Source of the DNA: VAZQ01 sp036406655
GTDB taxonomy: Bacteria > Pseudomonadota > Alphaproteobacteria > Rhizobiales > Xanthobacteraceae
Reading direction: 5' to 3'
Assembly (NCBI GenBank): GCA_036406655.1
Contig: DASXAP010000164.1
Location: 1-33,747 of the forward strand
Length of the DNA: 33,747 bases
The notes under the pieces were generated by a model. It was not told where the DNA came from. It worked only from the letters and a program-made list of their open reading frames with translations, and made no database searches. Both the position numbers and the translations under genes were made by a program. This document shows, one piece after another, positions 22,952 through 31,978 of this stretch; the first letter of the stretch is position 1; each line of letters begins with the position of its first letter.

Positions 22952-25254
22952 GCGTCGTCCTCGAGCGGCTTGCCGGCCTTGGCGCGCAGCGCGCGGAACA
23001 CGGCCTCGGGGCTCAGCGGCAATTCGGTGAGGCGAACGCCGCAGGCATCGTCGATGGCATTGGCGACGGCCGGCGAGATGCAGAAGGTCGCGGTCTCGCC
23101 CACTCCCTTGGCGCCGAACGGGCCGTTCGACTGGTGCGCATCGACCGCCTCGTTCTCCATCACCCGCGGCACGTCGAGCATGCCCGGAATCTTGTAGTCG
23201 GCGAGCGACGCATTGGTGACCTGGCCGGCGTCGATATGCATCTTCTCGAACATCGTGAAGCCGAGCTGCATCAGCGTGGCGCCGGAAATCTGCGTCTCGA
23301 CGATCTTCGGGTTCACCGGCCGCCCGCAGTCGACGACATTGATCAGGCGCGCGATCCTGACGTGACCGGTCTCGGTGTCGACCTCGACCTCGACGCCGGC
23401 GGCCGCGCACATCCAGAACGGCGTCACCTTGGTGGTCAGGCCGGTGGTCGGATCGGGCGGAATGTAATCGGGCTTGTAGCTGCCGCTCGTCACGATGTTG
23501 CCGGCCTGCATGCCGTACTTCTTCTTGAACAGGTCGGCGAGCGGAATATTGCTGCCCTCGGGCTCGCCCACCTCGCGCGCCAGTGCCCTGATCTTGGCGC
23601 GCGCCTCCTCGGCGGCAAGCCGCACCGCGTGGCCCATGTGGAACAGCGAACGCGATCCCAGCGTGCCCATGTCGTAGGGGGTTACGTCGGTGTCGCGCTG
23701 CACCAGCTTGACCGTCTCGGCCGGAATGTCGAGCACCTCGCCGACGATCTGCGCCATCGCGGTATCGGAGCCCTGGCCCATGTCGACGGTGCCGCAATAG
23801 AGGGTGACGCTGCCGTCGGCGGCGATGACGAGGTTGGCGACCGAGGTGGTGGGCGAGATGACCGCCTTGATCGCGAACGCGACCCCGCGGCCGCGCCGCA
23901 CGCTGCCGCTGCCGCGATCGAACGGCTTGCTCCAGCTCAGCCGCTCGGCGACGCGCTCGAGCGCGCGCGCGTGCTTGGCGTCCTCGAGGATCTGGCCGGT
24001 CGTGTGCGGCCCGCCCTCGCGCATCATGTTCTTGCGGCGGAACTCGATCGGGTCGAGCTTGAGCGCGCGCGCCATCATGTCGGTGTGGCTCTCGTAGCCC
24101 CAGACCAGCTGCGGGATGCCGAACCCGCGCAACGCCCCTGCCGGCGGCAGGTTGGTGTAGAGCGCGTAGGAGTCGATGGCGACGTTGTCGATGTCGTAGG
24201 GCCCCGACGCGGTGAAGCCGGACTTCTGCGTCACCCGCGGCCCGACATCGGCATAGGCGCCGCCGTTCCACCACACCTCGCATTTGCGCGCGGTGATCCG
24301 GCCCTCGGCATCCACGGCGGACTTGATGCGGAACGTGCTCGGGTGCTTGGTGATGGTGTAGAACTGCTCCTCCATGGTGAGCGCGACCTTCACCGGCCGG
24401 CGCGCGATCATCGACAGCGCCGTCGCCAGCGCCTCCATCTTGATGTAGAGCTTGCCGCCGAAGCCGCCGCCGAGATAGGGAACCCTGACGCGCACCCGGT
24501 TCTCCGGCCAGCCGAGCAGCCGCGCGATCTCGGTGCGCACGAACGAGGGTCCCTGCGCGCCGCTGTAGATGGTGACGCCGGTCTCCTTCCAGTCCGCGAT
24601 CGAGGCATAGGGCTCGAGCGCCAGGTGCAGGACCTTCTGGGTGCGGAAGGTGTGCTCGAAGACGTGCGCGGCCCGGGCGAAGGCCTTCTCCACGTCGCCG
24701 CGGCGAAGCCGGAAATCGAGCGCGATGTTGGTGCCCTTGCGGCCCTTGAGGTGCTTGAGATCGGCAAAGGTGCCGGCCGGCTTGAGCTCCGCGTGCACCA
24801 GGATCTTGTTCTCGGCCGCCTCCAGCTCGTCGAAGACCGCCGGCAGCTCCTCGTATTCGGCGACGATGAGCTGCGCCGCCGCCTCGGCGACGTGCGGGTC
24901 GGCAGCGAGCACGGCGGCCACCGGCTCGCCGACGTAGTGCACCTTGTCGATCGCCAGGATCGGCTGGTCGTGGAAGGCGGGGCCGTAATAGGGCTCGGGA
25001 ATGACCTTGCGCACCTCCTCGGCCGTGACCACCCGGTAGACGCCCGCGAGCTTCCTCGCCGCGCTCACGTCGATCGACTTGATGCGGCCGTGCGCAACGG
25101 TGCTGCGGAAGATCTTCGCCTGCAGCATGCCCGGCAACCGCATGGTGTGGGTGTATTCGGCGCGACCGGTGACCTTCTCCCGCGCCTCGAGCCTCGGCAC
25201 CGAGCGGCCGACCTGGGCGCCGACCGCCGGCGCGCGTGAAGTCGTGCTTGCCAT
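22948..25254 (-). CDS. CoxL/XDH-like molybdopterin-binding catalytic subunit
   Basis: This 768-residue protein carries the molybdenum-hydroxylase landmarks: VPRLEAREKVTGRAEYTHTM, YLGGGFGGK, GALRGFG and CGTVDMGQGSDTAMAQ. GAKGVGETA places the general-base Glu near residue 720. The form I Cys-containing loop (AYXCSFR) of true aerobic CO dehydrogenase is not seen; the aligned place reads PPAGALRGFG. It is therefore an aldehyde- or N-heterocycle-hydroxylating member with unknown substrate. The ATG at 25254 shares one base with the stop of the FAD-subunit gene (TGATG). Confidence 0.95.
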   Translation of the reverse strand: MASTTSRAPAVGAQVGRSVPRLEAREKVTGRAEYTHTMRLPGMLQAKIFRSTVAHGRIKSIDVSAARKLAGVYRVVTAEEVRKVIPEPYYGPAFHDQPILAIDKVHYVGEPVAAVLAADPHVAEAAAQLIVAEYEELPAVFDELEAAENKILVHAELKPAGTFADLKHLKGRKGTNIALDFRLRRGDVEKAFARAAHVFEHTFRTQKVLHLALEPYASIADWKETGVTIYSGAQGPSFVRTEIARLLGWPENRVRVRVPYLGGGFGGKLYIKMEALATALSMIARRPVKVALTMEEQFYTITKHPSTFRIKSAVDAEGRITARKCEVWWNGGAYADVGPRVTQKSGFTASGPYDIDNVAIDSYALYTNLPPAGALRGFGIPQLVWGYESHTDMMARALKLDPIEFRRKNMMREGGPHTTGQILEDAKHARALERVAERLSWSKPFDRGSGSVRRGRGVAFAIKAVISPTTSVANLVIAADGSVTLYCGTVDMGQGSDTAMAQIVGEVLDIPAETVKLVQRDTDVTPYDMGTLGSRSLFHMGHAVRLAAEEARAKIRALAREVGEPEGSNIPLADLFKKKYGMQAGNIVTSGSYKPDYIPPDPTTGLTTKVTPFWMCAAAGVEVEVDTETGHVRIARLINVVDCGRPVNPKIVETQISGATLMQLGFTMFEKMHIDAGQVTNASLADYKIPGMLDVPRVMENEAVDAHQSNGPFGAKGVGETATFCISPAVANAIDDACGVRLTELPLSPEAVFRALRAKAGKPLEDDA

Positions 25255-26126
25255 CAGTTCGCAGCTCCGTTCGAGTTGAGTGCCTGCCGTATCGCGCGCG
25301 CGACATGGACGCGGATGAGCTCGCGCTTGTAGGCGGCCGAGCCGCGCACGTCGGAGATGCATTCGGCCTCTGCGGCCGCGGCATCGGCGGCCCCGCGCAC
25401 GCCGCTCGCGTCGCCGCGCGTTTCGGCGAGCGCCGCTTCCGCGGTCTTGAGGCGAACGGCCTTCTCGGTCGCGGCGCTGACCACGATGCGCGCCGACCTG
25501 ATCGCCGAGTCGGCGGCGTCGAGCGCCACCGCCACCCCGAGCGCCGGCCAGTCCTCGGCCGACCCGGTCGTGACCTTGAGATAGGCCGCCCGCTTCGCGC
25601 CCTGCTGCGGAATGCGCAACGCGGCGATGAGCTCGTTCCTGCCGAGCGCGGTCTCGAAATAGCCGACGAACAGGCTCTCGAGCGCGACGTTGCGCTCACG
25701 CTGGGGTCCGGCAACCAGCACTTCCGCGCCCAGTGCAATGAGGATCGGCGGCAGGTCCATGTGCGGATCGCCATGGGCGAGATTGCCGCCGACGGTGGCG
25801 ACGTTGCGGACGCGAATGTTCGAGAGCCGCCGCATCGCTCCGCGGATGACCGGCGCAAGCCGCGCCACCTCGGGCGAGCGCTCGACGGCGGCGAGGGGGG
25901 TCATCGCGCCGATGGTGAGATGGCCGTCGGGTCCGGCGGCGATCTCCGAATAGCGGTGGTCGAGCTTGCGCAGGCTTACCAGCCGCCGCGGCCGGAACAC
26001 CCCCGCCTTCATCATCAGCATGAGCGCGGTGCCGCCGGCGATCGGACGCACGGCGGGATCGTCGGGGTCGAGCAGCCCGATCGCCTCGTGCAGCGAGGTC
26101 GGCTCGAGGAGTTCGAACGGGGTCAT
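25254..26126 (-). CDS. CoxM-like FAD-binding subunit
   Basis: The 290-residue protein has the two FAD contacts of the medium subunit: AGGTALML near residue 31 and the TVGGNLAHGDPHMDLPP segment near residue 110. It carries electrons from the iron-sulfur subunit to the terminal acceptor. It is the first gene of the three-gene operon, with minimal overlaps downstream. Its promoter should lie in 26127-26366, shared with the divergent acyltransferase fusion gene. Confidence 0.95.
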   Translation of the reverse strand: MTPFELLEPTSLHEAIGLLDPDDPAVRPIAGGTALMLMMKAGVFRPRRLVSLRKLDHRYSEIAAGPDGHLTIGAMTPLAAVERSPEVARLAPVIRGAMRRLSNIRVRNVATVGGNLAHGDPHMDLPPILIALGAEVLVAGPQRERNVALESLFVGYFETALGRNELIAALRIPQQGAKRAAYLKVTTGSAEDWPALGVAVALDAADSAIRSARIVVSAATEKAVRLKTAEAALAETRGDASGVRGAADAAAAEAECISDVRGSAAYKRELIRVHVARAIRQALNSNGAAN

Positions 26127-26366
26127 GTCGATGCCTCGGATGGGTCGATGGCGGACGGCGCCGGCGCCCCGGCGGGAGCGGCATAATTGCGCATAGAACG
26201 TGCCGTCAAGGCAAGGCCGGGCCGCCGCGCGCCTCTGCCGTCAGCATCGAGGGAAATGAAGTCGGCGCCCGCGCTCTGGCAGGCGATTGTCCTTTTGCCC
26301 AAATTGTCGTCTTGTAAGCAAGTCCAGCAAAGGCCGCCCGATCCGACTGAAGGAGCCGAGCCATCC

Positions 26367-29300
26367 ATGTCCTCGTCCCTGCTCATGACGCGGCGCTTTG
26401 CGCCCCTGTTCTGGACCCAGTTCTTTTCCGCGTTCAGCGACAATTTCCTCAAGAATGCCCTGGTATTCCTGATCCTGTTCAGGGTCGGCGGCGCCGAGGC
26501 CGAGCCGCTGATCACGCTGGCCGCGGCCATCTTCATCGCCCCGTATTTCATTCTCTCCGCGCTCGGCGGACAGCTTGCCGACCGTTTCGACAAGGCACTG
26601 ATCGCGCAACGGCTCAAGCTCGCCGAGATCGGGGTTGCGATCATCGCCGTGCTCGGGTTCTGGCTGCATTCGCGCGGCTACGGCAAAAGCTCGATCTATG
26701 TGCTCTATGTCGCCTTGTTCCTGTTCGGCGTGATCGCCTCGCTGTTCGGGCCGATCAAGTACGGGATCCTCCCCGATCATCTCGCCCGCTCCGAATTGCC
26801 CGCCGGCAATGCGCTGGTCGAGGGCGCGACCTTCATCGCCATCCTGCTGGGCACGATCGTCGGCGGCCTCGCCGCCAAGGACGGGGGCGATCCCGCGAGA
26901 TTCGCCGCGCTCATGATCGTGTTCTCGCTGCTGTGCTGGGGCGCGAGCCTCCTGATCCCGCGCACTGGACAGGCGGCGCCCGACCTCCACGTCCAGCCCA
27001 ACATCCTCGCCTCGACCGGCGGGCTCTTGAAATATCTGCGCGAGGACCCGCGGCTGCTGTGGGGCGCCGTCGTGACCAGCTGGTTCTGGCTCGTCGGCGC
27101 GGTCGCGCTCTCGCTCATGCCGCCCTTGGTGAAGAACGTGCTCGGCGGCGACGAAGAGGTGGTCACCGCGTGCCTTGCGGTGTTCTCGATCTCGATCGCG
27201 ATCGGCTCGGGTCTCGCCGCCTGGCTCGCGGCCGGACGCATCATTCTCCTGCCGACGGTGATCGCCGCGCTGCTGCTGGGCATCTTCTGCGCCGATCTCG
27301 GGTGGTCGACCTGGGGAGCGGGGCCGATCCCCGGCTTTTCCGGCTTCTCGGCGCTGTTCGGCTCCTGGCGCGCGCTGCGCCTCGCGGTCGATCTCGCCGG
27401 TCTGGCGATTGCCGGCGGACTGTTCATCGTGCCGGTGTTCGCAGCGGTGCAGGCCTGGGCCGGGGCCGACCGCCGGGCGCGCGTGGTCGCCGGCGTCAAC
27501 GTGCTCAACGCCGCCTTCATGGCCGGCAGCGCGCTCCTCGTGGCGCTGCTGCAGCTTGCCGGGCTGACCACCTCGCAGCTGTTCCTTCTGCTCGGCGCCT
27601 GCAGCATCCTCGTCGCTGTCGGCATCGGCCGCACCATGCCGGCGAGTGCCCTGAGCGATGCGCTTTCCATCATCTATCGGACGTTGTTCCGGATCCAGGT
27701 GAACGGGATCGACAACCTGAACAACGCCGGACCCAACGTCATCATCGCGCTCAATCATGTGAGCTTCCTCGACGCCGGGCTGGCCATGTCGTTGCGCAAC
27801 CGCAAGCCGGTCTTCGCCATCGACGTAGGCATCGCCAAGCACTGGTGGGTGCGCCCGTTCCTCCGCCTCACCAACGCGCTGCCGCTCGATCCGATGAAGC
27901 CGATGGCGATCCGTTCCCTGATCGACGCGGTCAAGGCGGGCAACGCGTTGATCATCTTCCCGGAAGGACGCATCACCGTCACCGGGAGCCTGATGAAGGT
28001 CTACGACGGCGCCGCCATGATCGCCGACAAGACCCATGCCGAGATCGTGCCGGTGCGGATCGAAGGCCTCGAGCAGACCCCGTTCAGCCGGCTGTCCCGG
28101 TCCAAGGTGCGGCGGCGCTGGTTTCCCAAGGTGAAGGTGACGGTGCTCGAGCCGGTGAAGCTCGCGGTCGATCCCGAGCTCAAGGGCCGCAAGCGCCGCC
28201 TCGCGGCGGGCGCCGCGCTCTACGGGATCATGTCGGACCTCGTGTTCCGCACCACCTCGACGGATCGAACCGTGGTGGAGGCCGTGATCGAGGCTGCCGA
28301 AACGCACGGGCGCAGCCGTGTTGCGGTCGAAGACCCGGTCACCGGGGCGCTGAGCTACCGGAAGCTGCTCGCCGGCGCCGCGATCCTCGGCGCCAGGCTG
28401 ATGCCGCTGGCGCCGGAAGGGCGCCCGGTCGGCGTGATGCTGCCGAACGCCAACGGCGCGGCCGTCACCATCCTCGGCCTGATGACGGCCGGCCGCGTGC
28501 CGGCGATGATCAATTTCACCTCCGGCGCCGCCAATATCCTCGCCGCCTGCAGGGCGGCGCAGGTTGCAGCGATCCTGACCTCGCGCGCCTTCATCGAGAG
28601 GGGCAAGCTCGGCCAGCTGGTGGCCGCCATCGAGAAGAGCGTGCAAATCCTCTATCTCGAGGACATCCGCGCCGGAATCACCCTCGCCGACAAGCTGCGC
28701 GGACTCGTGCGCGCAAGCACCCCGCTGGTCCGGCGCACGCCGGACGACTGGGCCGCGATCCTGTTCACCTCGGGCTCGGAAGGCGTGCCGAAGGGCGTGG
28801 TCCTGTCGCACCGCAACATGCTGGCGAACGCCGCGCAGGCCGCCGCCCGCATCGATTTCGGACGCGAGGACAAGGTGTTCAACGTGCTGCCGGTGTTCCA
28901 TTCCTTCGGACTGACCGTCGGGCTGATCCTGCCGCTCGTTTCCGGTGTGCGCATCTATCTCTATCCCTCGCCGCTCCACTATCGCACCGTGTCGGAGCTG
29001 ATCTATGGGGTGAATGCCACGATCCTGTTCGGCACCGACACCTTCCTCAACGGCTACGCCCGCGCCGCCCATCCCTATGATTTCCGCTCGCTGCGCTATA
29101 TTCTCGCCGGCGCGGAGCCGGTCAAGGAACCGACCCGGCGCGTCTACATGGAGAAGTTCGGCCTGCGCATCCTCGAGGGCTACGGAGTGACCGAGACGGC
29201 GCCGGCGCTCGCCCTGAACACGCCGATGTTCAACAAGTTCGGCACGGTCGGGCGCATGCTGCCCGGGATGGAGGCGAGGCTGGAGAAGGTCGAAGGCGTC

Positions 29301-29804
29301 GACGAAGGCGGACGCCTCTATGTGCGCGGGCCGAACGTGATGCTCGGCTATCTCAGGGTGGATCGACCCGGCGTGCTGGAGCCTCCGGCCGAGGGCTGGC
29401 ACGATACCGGCGACATCGTCACCATCGACGAGCAGGGCTTCGTCGCGATCAAGGGACGCGCCAAGCGCTTCGCCAAGGTCGGCGGCGAGATGATCTCGCT
29501 CGCCGCAGTGGAGGCGCTCGCCGCGGAGCTGTGGCCGAATGCGCCGCTGGCGGCGGTCGCGGTGCCCGATCTTCGCAAAGGGGAACGCCTCATCCTGCTC
29601 ACCGAGCAGAAGAACGCCACGCGCGGCGAGCTCGTTGCCTTCGCGAGGGCCCGGCATGCCTCCGAGCTGATGCTGCCCGCCGAGATATGGATCGAGGACA
29701 GGCTGCCGATGCTCGGCACCGGCAAGGTCGATCTCATGAGCGTGAGCAAGCTCGTGCGGGAGCGCCTCGGCGCTGCCGAGGCGCGGGCGCGCGCCGCCGG
29801 CTGA
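26367..29804 (+). CDS. aas: LplT-like MFS / PlsC acyltransferase / acyl-ACP synthetase fusion
   Basis: The 1145-residue protein has three parts. Residues 1-420 form an MFS domain of the lysophospholipid flippase (LplT) kind. Residues 430-640 hold a PlsC domain with NHVSFLD (HX4D) and FPEGRITVTG. Residues about 660-1135 form an AMP-forming ligase with ILFTSGSEGVPKG, YGVTETAPAL, HDTGDIV and the catalytic Lys in LGTGKVD. In E. coli these are two proteins, LplT and Aas, that import lysophosphatidylethanolamine and re-acylate it. The fusion would do both in the inner membrane. AAGGAG at 26350-26355 supports ATG 26367 over the longer frame from 26187. Confidence 0.93.
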   Translation: MSSSLLMTRRFAPLFWTQFFSAFSDNFLKNALVFLILFRVGGAEAEPLITLAAAIFIAPYFILSALGGQLADRFDKALIAQRLKLAEIGVAIIAVLGFWLHSRGYGKSSIYVLYVALFLFGVIASLFGPIKYGILPDHLARSELPAGNALVEGATFIAILLGTIVGGLAAKDGGDPARFAALMIVFSLLCWGASLLIPRTGQAAPDLHVQPNILASTGGLLKYLREDPRLLWGAVVTSWFWLVGAVALSLMPPLVKNVLGGDEEVVTACLAVFSISIAIGSGLAAWLAAGRIILLPTVIAALLLGIFCADLGWSTWGAGPIPGFSGFSALFGSWRALRLAVDLAGLAIAGGLFIVPVFAAVQAWAGADRRARVVAGVNVLNAAFMAGSALLVALLQLAGLTTSQLFLLLGACSILVAVGIGRTMPASALSDALSIIYRTLFRIQVNGIDNLNNAGPNVIIALNHVSFLDAGLAMSLRNRKPVFAIDVGIAKHWWVRPFLRLTNALPLDPMKPMAIRSLIDAVKAGNALIIFPEGRITVTGSLMKVYDGAAMIADKTHAEIVPVRIEGLEQTPFSRLSRSKVRRRWFPKVKVTVLEPVKLAVDPELKGRKRRLAAGAALYGIMSDLVFRTTSTDRTVVEAVIEAAETHGRSRVAVEDPVTGALSYRKLLAGAAILGARLMPLAPEGRPVGVMLPNANGAAVTILGLMTAGRVPAMINFTSGAANILAACRAAQVAAILTSRAFIERGKLGQLVAAIEKSVQILYLEDIRAGITLADKLRGLVRASTPLVRRTPDDWAAILFTSGSEGVPKGVVLSHRNMLANAAQAAARIDFGREDKVFNVLPVFHSFGLTVGLILPLVSGVRIYLYPSPLHYRTVSELIYGVNATILFGTDTFLNGYARAAHPYDFRSLRYILAGAEPVKEPTRRVYMEKFGLRILEGYGVTETAPALALNTPMFNKFGTVGRMLPGMEARLEKVEGVDEGGRLYVRGPNVMLGYLRVDRPGVLEPPAEGWHDTGDIVTIDEQGFVAIKGRAKRFAKVGGEMISLAAVEALAAELWPNAPLAAVAVPDLRKGERLILLTEQKNATRGELVAFARARHASELMLPAEIWIEDRLPMLGTGKVDLMSVSKLVRERLGAAEARARAAG

Positions 29805-29843
29805 GGCGCGAGGCGGCGGCTGGGCCGCGCGAGGCGGCGCGTC

Positions 29844-30932
29844 TCACGTGCTCCGATAGCGGCGGTCCCCTGCAGAGGCGATGTCCGGCGGCGTCAGCAG
29901 CGCATCCGCCGTCCGCGAGATTTTCCCAGCCGCGCCTCCGGCTGCCGCGAGCGGCGGTCCTTCCCGGCCATGCACGGAGTAGAGGCTCGGGGCGGCACGA
30001 TTGATCTGCAGGTGAAAGATGTCGGGACGGTTGTAGTGGCCGGCAAAATCGTGGCGCAGCTTCATCTGGATGGCGAGCTCGAGATTGCACTCGGCATACA
30101 GGATGCCCTCCTCGGCACCCATCGGGCCGGCGATGATGCGGCTGCTCGGAGCAACGACGAGGCTGCCGCCGCTGCAGTCCGGGCTGCGCAGGAACGCCTC
30201 GGCCGCGGGATCCGGCTCGAGCATCGCGATCATGTGCTCGTCGACGGTGCCGCAGGCGGAGATCACGAAAGCCTTGCTCATCTGCGCGAAGGCCTGCGAG
30301 TCGATCGCGACGCGATTGCGCAGGGGATCGCCGCTCACCGGGAAATGGTTCGGCCAGCTCATGACGTGAATGCGGGTGCCCTCGGCGGTCAGCGCGAACA
30401 CCGCCAGCGGGTTCGAGTTCTCGCCGCAGATGAGCCCGCTCATCGGCCCGAACTCGCTCTGAAACGCTCCGAACGTGTCGCCGAACCCGCCCATGTGCAC
30501 GAGCCGCTCGCCCACCGTCGGCATGATCTTCTGATGCTTGCCGATGCAATGCCCGTCGGGGGCGATGTATACCTGCGTGTTGAACATCGTCCCCATCGTG
30601 CCCGGCAGCTTCTCACAGACCCCGACCACGACATAGGCATTGGCGTCGCGGGCGGCGGCGCCGAGCGCCTCGATCTCCGGTCCCGGAATCTCGACGGAGT
30701 TCTTGAACAGCTCGGTCGCCAGCCGGTTGGAGAGCGCGCCGGTCGCGGAATGGTGGTGGTACCAGACCGGATGGGCGGGAACGAATCCTTCGGGAAATCC
30801 GATCACCCGGGCGCCGTTGCGTCCGGCCTCGCGGATGAGCCGGCACGCCTTCGCGGTCGACCCCTCGCGATCGAGGAACACGGAGGCGGCCTGAACGGCG
30901 GCGACCTTCACGACGGGATAGACGTCACCCAT
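29844..30932 (-). CDS. Nitrilase-superfamily carbon-nitrogen hydrolase
   Basis: The 362-residue protein has the Glu-Lys-Cys triad: E48 in GFPEGFVPAHP, K135 in KHQKIMPT and C169 in LICGENSNP. Length (about 360) and the PEGFVPAHPVW segment fit the nitrilase branch that turns nitriles to acids, rather than amidases of the superfamily. The common CWEN motif reads CGEN here. Substrate is unknown. It lies 31 bases downstream of the AhpD-like gene on the same strand and likely shares its mRNA. Confidence 0.9.
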   Translation of the reverse strand: MGDVYPVVKVAAVQAASVFLDREGSTAKACRLIREAGRNGARVIGFPEGFVPAHPVWYHHHSATGALSNRLATELFKNSVEIPGPEIEALGAAARDANAYVVVGVCEKLPGTMGTMFNTQVYIAPDGHCIGKHQKIMPTVGERLVHMGGFGDTFGAFQSEFGPMSGLICGENSNPLAVFALTAEGTRIHVMSWPNHFPVSGDPLRNRVAIDSQAFAQMSKAFVISACGTVDEHMIAMLEPDPAAEAFLRSPDCSGGSLVVAPSSRIIAGPMGAEEGILYAECNLELAIQMKLRHDFAGHYNRPDIFHLQINRAAPSLYSVHGREGPPLAAAGGAAGKISRTADALLTPPDIASAGDRRYRST

Positions 30933-30963
30933 CCCGAAGCAGCTCCGATCTCGCCTGACGCCG

Positions 30964-31623
30964 TCACTCGGCTGCCTGGCTGGAAGGGCTCGGCTTCCGG
31001 CTCGCCCAGTAGTCGGGTGCCTGTTTCGACCGTCTGAGCGCCTCCTCGGTCTCGAAGCCGGGCGCCATGGATGCGTCGGTGCCGGCCAGAATCCGGTGAT
31101 GCTCGATGTCGAGGGTGCGCAGCCAGCGCTGCTGCCCCATGGTCAAGGCGACGAAATAGCCGATCTCGACGAGCTCGGGCTCGCTGAAATGCCCGTGCAG
31201 CCGCGCCCAGAACTTGTCGTCCACCGGAAGATCCCAGGTGATCGCCTCGGCATAGGCGAGCGCCGCCTTCTGCCGCTCGTCGTAACGCGCCGAGCTCTCG
31301 AAGTTGATCAAGTCGCGGTAGTCGTCCTCGACCAGTCCCTGCTTCGCCGCCTTCACCGAGCGCTGGTTGCCGCAGAACTCGCACAGCACCGAGCGCGAGA
31401 CGTAGATGCGGCACAGCTCCTTGATGTTGTGGTCGGCGACCCCGTTCTTGAACACGTCGCGCCAGCTGTTGGCGAACGACCAGAACACCGCGGGCACGTG
31501 GGCGCGGATCGCCTGGCTCTCCGGGCGCGGGGTTCCCTCGCGCGCGCAGCGCTCGAACTCGGCGTGCATGGCCGCGTCGTCGAGGCTCGCCGGGTCGACA
31601 TAGCTGATGCGTGGGTTCGACAT
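30964..31623 (-). CDS. Carboxymuconolactone decarboxylase / AhpD-like family protein
   Basis: The 219-residue protein has the helical AhpD-like core with a CXXC at C81-C84 (SRSVLCEFCGNQ), preceded by NIKELCRIYVS and followed by YDERQKAALAYAEAITWD. The His usually following CXXC in AhpD is not at the normal place, so classic peroxidase-partner activity is doubtful. ATG 31623 is chosen because GGAGAGAT precedes it. It is the first gene of a probable two-gene unit with the nitrilase. Confidence 0.88.
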   Translation of the reverse strand: MSNPRISYVDPASLDDAAMHAEFERCAREGTPRPESQAIRAHVPAVFWSFANSWRDVFKNGVADHNIKELCRIYVSRSVLCEFCGNQRSVKAAKQGLVEDDYRDLINFESSARYDERQKAALAYAEAITWDLPVDDKFWARLHGHFSEPELVEIGYFVALTMGQQRWLRTLDIEHHRILAGTDASMAPGFETEEALRRSKQAPDYWASRKPSPSSQAAE

Positions 31624-31978
31624 CGCCGATCTCTCCTTGTCCGCGTCCGCCTCGTCGCAATGAGGTCGGAAGATCATTACCCCGGGCTGCGCCGGATGTT
31701 GCCGCATCGCGACAGGCCGATCAACCGGGGTCGGGCAATTGCTTTGATCTGTTCTTCCGGCGATCCGCCCGACCTCGCGGCGAGGCTAAGCAGAGTCGGA
31801 CGGTCGGACCAACGGAATATGGTGGGCCAATGTCGCAGCTGGAAGAAGGGGACACGGCTGGTCAGAGCGCCGCCTGACCCAAGCGGACATCGAATCACAT
31901 ACCTAACGCTAGAAAAATGCTAACTTGAGCTGCTCCGTGGTGAGCCTCGACCTCGCCGGAGCGAACGGGGGATACGCC
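31624..31978. other. Divergent intergenic region, no gene seen
   Basis: This 355-base stretch lies between the AhpD-like gene and the RCC1 gene. A minus-strand frame (31677-31898) and plus frames occur but lack ribosome sites. GGGGGA just before 31979 serves the RCC1 gene. The base composition falls from GC-rich to more balanced across this region. Confidence 0.45.

Noticed and set aside
23134..25239. Antisense 701-codon plus-strand frame over the CoxL-like gene
   Set aside because: No ribosome site or family motif; explained as the mirror of a GC-rich gene.
22472..25858. A 1128-codon minus-strand frame that would fuse the molybdenum-hydroxylase subunits
   Set aside because: Only the last part is the CoxS-like subunit starting at 22951. 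The rest is out of frame to the CoxL- and CoxM-like genes, which have their own starts and complete motifs.
26241..29657. Long antisense frame (1138 codons) opposite the acyltransferase fusion
   Set aside because: It is rich in His, Arg, Gly and Asp without motifs, and the plus-strand gene has all domain signatures. High GC content creates such mirror frames.
31677..31898. 73-codon minus-strand frame upstream of the AhpD-like gene
   Set aside because: No ribosome site, start or known motif. I treat the stretch as intergenic.
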